DNA from: Paenibacillus zeirhizosphaerae
Lineage (GTDB): Bacteria; Bacillota; Bacilli; Paenibacillales; Paenibacillaceae
Reading direction: 5' to 3'
Length of the DNA: 37,809 nt
Assembly: GCF_030705605.1 (NCBI RefSeq)
Contig: NZ_JAPCKK010000019.1
Span: 1-37,809, forward strand
Both the position numbers and the translations under genes were made by a program. The notes under the pieces are model-generated. The model did no database searches. It was not told the DNA's origin and was given only the letters and a program-made list of their open reading frames with translations. This document shows, in pieces, positions 32,488 through 37,809 of this stretch (positions are counted from its first letter, which is position 1; every line of letters starts with the position of its first letter).

Positions 32488-34026
32488 ATGAACAAGCCTA
32501 ATGAAATAGTTGTTGTTCTCGATTTCGGGGGACAATACAATCAGTTAATTGCAAGAAGAATTCGGGATCTGGGTGTGTACAGCGAGCTGCTCCCTTACAA
32601 TACTCCGGTGGACAAGCTCCGTGAGCTTTCGCCGAAAGGGATCGTTTTTTCAGGCGGACCTTCCAGCGTATACGCAGAGAATGCGCCGCATGTAGACAAG
32701 GCGATTTATGATCTGAATATTCCGATTTTCGGGATATGCTACGGGATGCAGTTGATGGCTCAGCAACTGGACGGCAAAGTAGAGCGGGCGGACAAGCGTG
32801 AATACGGCAAGGCCGATGTCCAGTTCAACAAGGATACTGCTCTGGCTAAAGGTCTGGATTCCCTGCAGACGGTGTGGATGAGCCACGGCGACCATGTTAC
32901 AGAGATGCCTGCGGGCTTCAAGCTGGATGCGGGCACGGAAAGCGCGCCTATTGCCGCGATGAGCAATGAAGAACGGAAGCTGTATGCGGTTCAGTTCCAT
33001 CCGGAAGTGCGCCACTCTGTGAACGGTAATGAGATGATTGGCAACTTCCTGTACGAGATTTGCGGGTGTGAGGGCAAATGGACGATGGAGTCGTTTATTG
33101 AGAATCAGATCCAGGAAATCCGTGATCGTGTAGGAGACAAAAAGGTTTTGTGCGCATTGAGCGGTGGTGTGGATTCTTCGGTAGTGGCTATGCTGATTCA
33201 CAGAGCCATCGGAGATCAGTTGACCTGTATGTTTATCGACCACGGTCTGCTTCGTAAAGGTGAAGCGGAGAGTGTTATGGAGACATTCGTTGGTAAATTC
33301 GACATGAAGGTTGTCAAAATTGATGCCCGTGAGCGTTTTATGTCGAAGCTGGCAGGTGTTGACGATCCGGAGCAAAAGAGAAAAATTATCGGCAACGAGT
33401 TTATCTATGTCTTTGAGGAAGAGTCCGCGAAATTTGACGACTTCGATTTCCTTGCTCAAGGTACGCTTTATACGGATATTGTCGAGAGTGGTACGGCAAC
33501 GGCTCAGACGATCAAATCCCACCATAATGTGGGCGGATTGCCTGAGGACATGAAGTTCAAGCTTATCGAACCGCTGAACGCCTTGTTCAAGGACGAAGTC
33601 CGTAAAGTCGGCGAAGAATGTGGTCTTCCGGCGGAAATCGTATGGCGTCAGCCTTTCCCTGGTCCGGGACTGGCTATTCGTGTGCTTGGCGAGGTTACGG
33701 AAGATAAGCTGACCATCGTTCGGGATTCGGACTATATTCTGCGCGAAGAAATTGCCAAAGCGGGACTTGACCGCGAAATTTGGCAGTATTTCACGGCGCT
33801 GCCGAACATGAAGAGCGTCGGAGTGATGGGAGATGCTCGTACGTATTCTTACACCGTAGGTATTCGTGCCGTAACCTCCATCGACGGCATGACCGCCGAC
33901 TGGGCGCGTATCCCGTGGGATGTGCTGGAGAAAATTTCGGTTCGTATCGTCAACGAAGTGGACAATGTTAACCGCGTTGTTTACGATATCACCTCCAAAC
34001 CACCGGCAACCATTGAGTGGGAATAA
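32488..34026 (+). CDS. guaA: GMP synthase (glutamine-hydrolysing)
   Basis: This 512-residue enzyme makes GMP from XMP, ATP and glutamine. The N-terminal glutaminase has [22 protein letters not shown], the catalytic cysteine in [10 protein letters not shown], and the His-Glu pair in QFHPEV. The ATP-pyrophosphatase domain has the loop [14 protein letters not shown], and the C-terminal dimerisation domain has [14 protein letters not shown] and the ending PPATIEWE. The length is standard. The start at 32488 follows GGGAGG; the frame extends 15 codons upstream without a site. It probably has its own promoter and is followed by a bidirectional terminator. Confidence 0.98.
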   Translation: MNKPNEIVVVLDFGGQYNQLIARRIRDLGVYSELLPYNTPVDKLRELSPKGIVFSGGPSSVYAENAPHVDKAIYDLNIPIFGICYGMQLMAQQLDGKVERADKREYGKADVQFNKDTALAKGLDSLQTVWMSHGDHVTEMPAGFKLDAGTESAPIAAMSNEERKLYAVQFHPEVRHSVNGNEMIGNFLYEICGCEGKWTMESFIENQIQEIRDRVGDKKVLCALSGGVDSSVVAMLIHRAIGDQLTCMFIDHGLLRKGEAESVMETFVGKFDMKVVKIDARERFMSKLAGVDDPEQKRKIIGNEFIYVFEEESAKFDDFDFLAQGTLYTDIVESGTATAQTIKSHHNVGGLPEDMKFKLIEPLNALFKDEVRKVGEECGLPAEIVWRQPFPGPGLAIRVLGEVTEDKLTIVRDSDYILREEIAKAGLDREIWQYFTALPNMKSVGVMGDARTYSYTVGIRAVTSIDGMTADWARIPWDVLEKISVRIVNEVDNVNRVVYDITSKPPATIEWE

Positions 34027-34031
34027 AACGA

Positions 34032-34062
34032 AAGACGCTACCAGGCATGCTGGTAGCGTCTT
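34032..34062. terminator. Bidirectional terminator between guaA and the TerD-vWA gene
   Basis: A perfect 13-bp stem (34032-34044 with 34050-34062, 5-base loop) lies between two convergent genes. The T-run is better on the minus strand (TTTCGTTTTATT) than on the plus strand. Confidence 0.85.
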
Positions 34063-34094
34063 GCTATTGTTAGAAGAAAATTCTGTCTCCTGCC

Positions 34095-35381
34095 TCATAC
34101 AATCTGGGCTAATATGCCTTTGGAGCGGGCTTCCTTGATCCATGCTGGAAACTCGCTGAGAAGGCGATCGTACAACTCCTCGTCGCTAATTTTGGAAATA
34201 TCGTCCAGAGCAAAGAAATTAGCATTATCGATATAACGCCCAGGCATTTCGTCCAGCTTCTGCAGTACCCCATAATTGGCTTGTCCCAGACCAACAAATT
34301 GCCAGAACAGATTTTTATGGGAGCTTTCGGTAATGAGCCGTGAAATCTTTCCTTTCTGACTAACCCCGCCGTCGCTAAAAAAGATAATGTAAGTGGGTAT
34401 GCTCACATCGGGCTCCTCCACAGTGTACTTGCGAATCACATCCTCCATCACCGGAGGTTCATTGTTCGTGCCACCTTTGCTGCCTAAAGTATAGGTGCGT
34501 GCAATGTAGTTTTCGAAATCTCGGGCTGTGACGCTAGGTGCGCGCAAATAATCTGCGGCGAAAAACCATACATCCAGCTCACCGTTATCGTCAAATAACG
34601 CAGCAAGCGCCAGTATACGCTCAAAGGCTTCCTGCACGATGCCTTTGCGATACAAGCTATACATAGAGCCTGACGCATCAAAAACAACGGCCACACGTGC
34701 CTTGATCGGCTCGATCATCTTTTTCTCAAGAGTTAGCGTTACTTTTCGTTTGAGCAGGTCGATTTTGCTCAGGTTCAGAGGTGCGGGCTTCGGACTTGGA
34801 GCGGGTGTAGGGGGAGCAGGTGCCGGTGATGCCGCAGCCGCGGCCACTTCAACTGCAGCACTACCCTCCACCTTGACTCCAAATGACTCGGCGAGCGGCT
34901 GCAGCCCTCCGAAAAATCCGCGTCCGATGGCCCGTACTTTGAAGTTGTCGCGGTATTTGTAGATTTCAATGAAAATAAGGGCTGTTTCTTGCGTAGCCTG
35001 CGTAATCTCGTATGTAACTTGCTGGGAGCCTGCTTGTACAATGGCTTGGCATTTCTGCACCTGCGCGAAGGTTCCCCCTTCAAGGGTGGCTGTAAAAACG
35101 CATTTTTCCACAGAAGCCTGGCGAAGCTTGGCTGTATCTATTACAAAAGAACATTTCAGATTCTCGATCTGCTGCAAAATCACGCTCCGCTGCGGATCGG
35201 CAGCCTGATTATAGAATACAAAATAATCGTCTGAGGGCACATTGCCGCTCTCGTTCACCATAAAGCAACTGACATCAAGCGCGGACGGGGCTGAGGCACA
35301 TTGAATGGTGATTTGCATTTGAGCTGATTCATGAAGGCTGGTGTTCTGCCCTATATTCAGGATAACGGTAGGATGTGTCAT
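34095..35381 (-). CDS. TerD-vWA fusion protein (TerF-like)
   Basis: A 428-residue protein of two domains. The N-terminal TerD-like beta-sandwich domain (about 1-180) has ALDVSCFMVNESGNVPSDDYFVFYNQ and ALIFIEIYKYRDNFKVRAIGRGF. A Pro/Ala-rich linker (about 187-215) leads to a C-terminal von Willebrand A domain (about 240-428). The metal-ion adhesion site is intact in VVFDASGSMYS, with GGTNNEP and FFSDGG completing it. TerF-like proteins occur in ter clusters linked to tellurite and phage resistance or metal stress. Here the gene stands alone, with no terA-E, terY or kinase genes nearby. The fusion probably binds calcium or another metal in both domains (family knowledge). There is no signal peptide, so it is cytosolic. 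A ribosome site AGAGGAAGAGGCG lies upstream of the ATG. Confidence 0.9.
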   Translation of the reverse strand: MTHPTVILNIGQNTSLHESAQMQITIQCASAPSALDVSCFMVNESGNVPSDDYFVFYNQAADPQRSVILQQIENLKCSFVIDTAKLRQASVEKCVFTATLEGGTFAQVQKCQAIVQAGSQQVTYEITQATQETALIFIEIYKYRDNFKVRAIGRGFFGGLQPLAESFGVKVEGSAAVEVAAAAASPAPAPPTPAPSPKPAPLNLSKIDLLKRKVTLTLEKKMIEPIKARVAVVFDASGSMYSLYRKGIVQEAFERILALAALFDDNGELDVWFFAADYLRAPSVTARDFENYIARTYTLGSKGGTNNEPPVMEDVIRKYTVEEPDVSIPTYIIFFSDGGVSQKGKISRLITESSHKNLFWQFVGLGQANYGVLQKLDEMPGRYIDNANFFALDDISKISDEELYDRLLSEFPAWIKEARSKGILAQIV

Positions 35382-35429
35382 TTTGGATTCGCCTCTTCCT
35401 CTAACTAGTGATTGATATTATCCATTCAA

Positions 35430-35458
35430 ATTTTGAGGGAAATGTTACCATTGGTCAA
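35430..35458 (-). promoter_or_regulatory. Candidate promoter of the TerD-vWA gene
   Basis: TTGACC (35458-35453), 17 bases and CAAAAT (35435-35430) on the minus strand lie about 50 bases before the ATG. The -10 is a 4 of 6 match, so an alternative sigma factor is possible. Confidence 0.45.
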
Positions 35459-35562
35459 TTGTTTTGTACTTTTTTTCGCTTAAAGGTCTTGCTTCGGAAG
35501 GGATGAATAATGATTTTCCGAACAATAATCAAATAGTATGGTTGTAATATTCGTTGTTGTTA

Positions 35563-35591
35563 TTGACATAAGGGCGAACAAACCCTACAAT
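35563..35591 (+). promoter_or_regulatory. Promoter of the riboswitch-controlled permease
   Basis: A consensus TTGACA (35563-35568), a 17-base spacer and TACAAT (35586-35591) make a strong promoter. Transcription would start at about 35598, some 46 bases before the aptamer. Confidence 0.85.
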
Positions 35592-35643
35592 AACGATACT
35601 GATATATACAAACCTGATCGAACGACAATAATAAGTATATGCT

Positions 35644-35708
35644 TTCGTATAATTCCGGGGATTGGCCTGGAAGTCTCTACAAGGTCACCGTAATGATCTC
35701 GCTACGAA
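35644..35708 (+). ncRNA. Guanine-sensing purine riboswitch aptamer
   Basis: The purine aptamer is present in full. P1 is TTCGTA (35644-35649) with TACGAA (35703-35708). P2 is 7 bp (35653-35659 with 35666-35672). The core GTCTCTAC joins P2 to P3, and P3 is about 35682-35687 with 35694-35699. The base-pairing nucleotide in the last joining strand (GCTACG) is C, the guanine/hypoxanthine-type discriminator rather than the U of adenine switches. The kissing contact GG (loop 2) with CC (loop 3) is retained, but each loop is 6 instead of the usual 7 bases. A terminator at 35787-35822 is the expected off-switch, controlling the purine permease. Confidence 0.9.
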
Positions 35709-35786
35709 TTAAGGGCCCTCTCTTACCCGGTACTCTACTTATATCAGTGCGAGTGGTACAAGGGAGCCGCTTTGCGGGTGCATAAC

Positions 35787-35822
35787 AGACCGGGGGAAAA
35801 TCAATTCTTTCCGGGTCTTTTT
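35787..35822 (+). terminator. Riboswitch expression-platform terminator
   Basis: An imperfect stem, AGACC with GGTCT at the base plus internal GGG/CC pairing and a G-G mismatch, is followed by five T. It lies 79 bases after the aptamer and 39 bases before the permease ATG. With guanine bound, P1 is locked and this terminator can form. Confidence 0.75.
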
Positions 35823-35860
35823 GTCGTTCACAACTTTTAATCAAAGGGGAGTTTTGAAGA

Positions 35861-37231
35861 ATGGATCGCTTCTTTAAATTAAAGGAGAACGGTACCAACG
35901 TCCGCACAGAAATCATTGCGGGAATTACCACGTTTATGACTATGGCTTATATCCTGGTCGTAAATAATCTCTTCCTCGGACCCGGTGGTGCGGGTATGCC
36001 GAGTGAGGCTGTTTTTTTTGCAACAGCGGTAGGTGCAGGCCTAATTACGATTCTAATGGGGCTGTTTGTAAATGTGCCGATTGCTATGGCTCCTGGGATG
36101 GGGCTTAACGCTTATTTTATGACGGTTGTATTAAGCTCGAATGGTGCGATTACGTGGCAGGCTGCTCTAGGTGCGGTTTTTATTTCAGGCATCGTGTTCC
36201 TGATCCTGACTGTGACGAAGGTGCGACAGATGCTGCTGGTGGCTGTGCCGGATAGCTTGAAGATGGCCATTACCGTCGGAATCGGATTGTTTATTACTAT
36301 TATTGGTTTGAAGCTCTGCAATCTGGTTATGGTGAACATTACGCCGGGAACAGATATTACGCACGCTGTACCGGGTTCCGGATTTAACCTTACTTTAGGC
36401 AACCTTATGATGCAAAAAGACGCTTTGCTTGCTCTGATCGGCTTGCTGGTTATCGCGGTGCTGATGGTGCTGCGTGTAAAAGGCGCTCTGCTGATCGGGA
36501 TTATTGCTACCACCGTTATTGGTATCCCGATGGGAGTAACCAATTTGAGCTCTCTTTCCGGGGCAAGCTGGTTCCCTAGCTTCAATAATCTGGCAGTAGG
36601 ACAACTGGATCTGGTGTCAGCTTTGCATATCGGCCTGTTTGATATTATTTTCATCTTCACTTTTGTGGAGCTGTTTGATACATTTGGCACCCTGGTGGGA
36701 ACGGCGACACGCGCCGGATTGATGGAGAATAAAGCAGAGGGCGAGAAGAAAGTCGGTAAAGCTATGCTCGTTGATGCGGTAGGTGTAAGCGCTGGTGCGG
36801 TTCTTGGAACAAGCACAATTACGGCTTATGTTGAGAGCTCCTCTGGCGTGGAGGCAGGTGGGCGCACCGGCCTGACGGCAGTGACGACAGGAATTTTGTT
36901 CTTGTTGGCCTTGTTCATTTCACCGCTGGCATTGCTTGTACCTTCTGCTGCTACAGCGCCAGCTCTCATTATTGTCGGTGTATTGATGATAAGCCAGGTT
37001 CGCAAGATTGATTGGGATGATTTCACACTGGCATTTCCGTCATTCCTGACTATCGTATTGATGCCGTTCACAGGCAGTATTGCCAACGGAATCTCTGCTG
37101 GTATTCTGACGTATGTAATCCTGGCGATGTTCGGTAATCTTGCCACAAGCCGCAAGGTGAAAATACATTGGCTGATGTGGGTGCTCGCGATCATCGTCAT
37201 CATCCGCTTTGTGTTCATGGGTTCAGAATGA
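35861..37231 (+). CDS. pbuG: Guanine/hypoxanthine permease, NCS2 (AzgA-like) family
   Basis: A 456-residue transporter with about twelve or more membrane segments that imports purine bases. The N-terminus has TEIIAGITTFMTMAYILVVN, the family signature is MAPGMGLNAYFM, and LFDTFGTLVGTATRAGL and TSTITAYVESSSGVEAGGRTGLTA follow. These match the PbuG/AzgA branch. Control by a guanine riboswitch fits the Bacillus pbuG pattern. AAAGGGGAG precedes the ATG. The symbol is assigned by similarity to that family; the closely related pbuO cannot be excluded. Confidence 0.93.
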   Translation: MDRFFKLKENGTNVRTEIIAGITTFMTMAYILVVNNLFLGPGGAGMPSEAVFFATAVGAGLITILMGLFVNVPIAMAPGMGLNAYFMTVVLSSNGAITWQAALGAVFISGIVFLILTVTKVRQMLLVAVPDSLKMAITVGIGLFITIIGLKLCNLVMVNITPGTDITHAVPGSGFNLTLGNLMMQKDALLALIGLLVIAVLMVLRVKGALLIGIIATTVIGIPMGVTNLSSLSGASWFPSFNNLAVGQLDLVSALHIGLFDIIFIFTFVELFDTFGTLVGTATRAGLMENKAEGEKKVGKAMLVDAVGVSAGAVLGTSTITAYVESSSGVEAGGRTGLTAVTTGILFLLALFISPLALLVPSAATAPALIIVGVLMISQVRKIDWDDFTLAFPSFLTIVLMPFTGSIANGISAGILTYVILAMFGNLATSRKVKIHWLMWVLAIIVIIRFVFMGSE

Positions 37232-37252
37232 TGAACTGAATTAACTTCAGAA

Positions 37253-37289
37253 AACCTCCGGTTGCACTTTTGCGATCGGAGGTTCTTTT
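37253..37289 (+). terminator. Intrinsic terminator after pbuG
   Basis: A perfect 8-bp stem (37253-37260 with 37277-37284) is followed by CTTTTATT on the plus strand. Confidence 0.8.
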
Positions 37290-37394
37290 ATTGTGTACGA
37301 ATTATACGAAAAGATTTTAGAGTGTAGCTGAGGTGGGTTTCATATACTATGTCACGCGGCCAGTATAGATTGAAATAATCATTTAAAATTGTGC

Positions 37395-37423
37395 TTGCTA
37401 ATTCATAGGGTTCATGGTATATT
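37395..37423 (+). promoter_or_regulatory. rRNA operon promoter P1
   Basis: TTGCTA (37395-37400), 17 bases and TATATT (37418-37423) form the upstream of two tandem promoters ahead of the 16S gene. Confidence 0.68.
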
Positions 37424-37488
37424 CTAATTCCGGCCAAAACGAGTCACGAAAGTGCTCAGGTAAAGAACTTTTCTCGAAAAAAAAGTAC

Positions 37489-37517
37489 TTGCCAAATGGT
37501 TTCGGAAATGATATGAT
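37489..37517 (+). promoter_or_regulatory. rRNA operon promoter P2
   Basis: TTGCCA (37489-37494), a 17-base spacer and TATGAT (37512-37517) give the second, stronger-looking promoter. An A-rich stretch at 37478-37484 just upstream could act as an UP element. Initiation would be at about 37524, some 214 bases before the mature 16S end. Confidence 0.78.
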
Positions 37518-37560
37518 ATAAAAGTTGCTGATGCGAAGTGCTGAAGCGATGAAAAGAAGT

Positions 37561-37737
37561 TTGATCTTTGAAAACTGAACAACGAGTGAGTAGATTTCAC
37601 GAAGTGAAATCGCCCCGTGAAGGTTTTTGGTACATGTCTATGACGGTATAAAAACAGGAACGGATCATTGAGATATTTTATCTCGTCAGATTCAAAATGA
37701 GCTTATCGCTCTTACAATGGATCATCTTCGGATGGTC
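37561..37737 (+). other. rRNA operon leader with boxA and hairpins
   Basis: GATCTTTGAAAACTGAAC at 37563-37580 matches the boxA-type antitermination signal found in Firmicute rRNA leaders. An 8-bp hairpin follows (37593-37600 with 37604-37611), then another (37670-37675 with 37679-37684). The last 50 bases should pair with sequence after 16S to form the RNase III processing stem, which cannot be confirmed here. Confidence 0.75.
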
Positions 37738-37809
37738 TTTCATGGAGAGTTTGATCCTGGCTCAGGACGAACGCTGGCGGCGTGCCTAATACATGCAAGT
37801 CGAGCGGAC
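37738..37809 (+). rRNA. rrs: 16S ribosomal RNA, 5' end (cut by window edge)
   Basis: The sequence AGAGTTTGATCCTGGCTCAG at 37746-37765 is the universal bacterial 16S start, followed by GACGAACGCTGGCGGCGTGC and the CAAGTCGAGCGGAC typical of Bacillales. The mature 5' end is placed at the TTT at 37738 by comparison with Bacillus. Only about 72 of roughly 1550 bases are inside the window. Confidence 0.97.

Noticed and set aside
32650..34143. Long minus-strand open frame of about 500 codons
   Set aside because: It is antisense to guaA, low in recognisable structure, and crosses the terminator between guaA and the TerD-vWA gene.
1..37809. CRISPR arrays, tRNA genes, prophage or toxin-antitoxin systems
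   Set aside because: No regularly spaced repeats, tRNA cloverleaf-like sequence, phage structural genes or recognisable toxin-antitoxin pairs were seen on either strand.

Overview
The window reads as a chromosomal segment of a Paenibacillus-like member of the Bacillales. The evidence is strong AGGAGG-type ribosome binding sites throughout, a YesM/YesN two-component system beside a sugar ABC importer, a Firmicute-type rRNA leader running into the start of a 16S gene, a guanine riboswitch ahead of a purine permease, and a GsaB-like HemL. This is inference from gene content and no database was consulted.

Layout. Bases 1-1800 are a poor, AT/GC-mosaic accessory strip. It holds the N-terminus of an IS1182-type transposase cut by the left edge, an intrinsic terminator, a GC-rich island of decayed zinc-ribbon-like coding sequence with an internal repeat, and one well-formed 49-residue gene on the minus strand with its own terminator and an upstream 29-base dyad. 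Aconitase (minus strand) follows, with a good sigma-A-type promoter. From 4.8 to 8.7 kb lie a putative secreted or cytosolic amidase-domain protein, D-Ala-D-Ala ligase, two small conserved-looking proteins and an inositol-phosphatase-family enzyme.

From 8.8 to 18.3 kb is a pectin-side-chain (rhamnogalacturonan) oligosaccharide locus on the plus strand: YesM-type histidine kinase, YesN-type response regulator, a CcpA operator (cre), substrate-binding lipoprotein, two permeases, an SGNH acetylesterase, a GH105 unsaturated-rhamnogalacturonyl hydrolase, and a homologue of the Anabaena sensory rhodopsin transducer. The locus has neither its own ATPase nor a lyase, so it probably handles oligomers made elsewhere and borrows a shared ATPase.

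From 18.4 to 22.8 kb are two small redox or regulatory modules: a quinone-oxidoreductase-like gene divergent from a LysR regulator, and an Rrf2 regulator with a perfect operator-like dyad followed by a thioredoxin-reductase-like flavoprotein and a methyltransferase. From 23 to 32.5 kb are a second-type glutamate-semialdehyde aminomutase, an LCP cell-wall ligase, a three-gene ABC-2-type exporter, a Bcp peroxiredoxin, an MFS transporter, a DedA protein and a secreted polysaccharide deacetylase.

The last part is purine-centred. GMP synthase is driven from a promoter inside the preceding gene. After a TerD-vWA fusion on the opposite strand comes a riboswitch-controlled guanine/hypoxanthine permease. 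The window ends with tandem promoters, a boxA-containing leader and the first about 72 bases of a 16S rRNA gene.

I did not find a clear undescribed multi-gene defence or mobile system. The best leads are the ASRT-family protein in a sugar locus, the lone TerD-vWA fusion, the riboswitch with both kissing loops shortened, the Rrf2 redox module and the 49-residue gene with its dyad.
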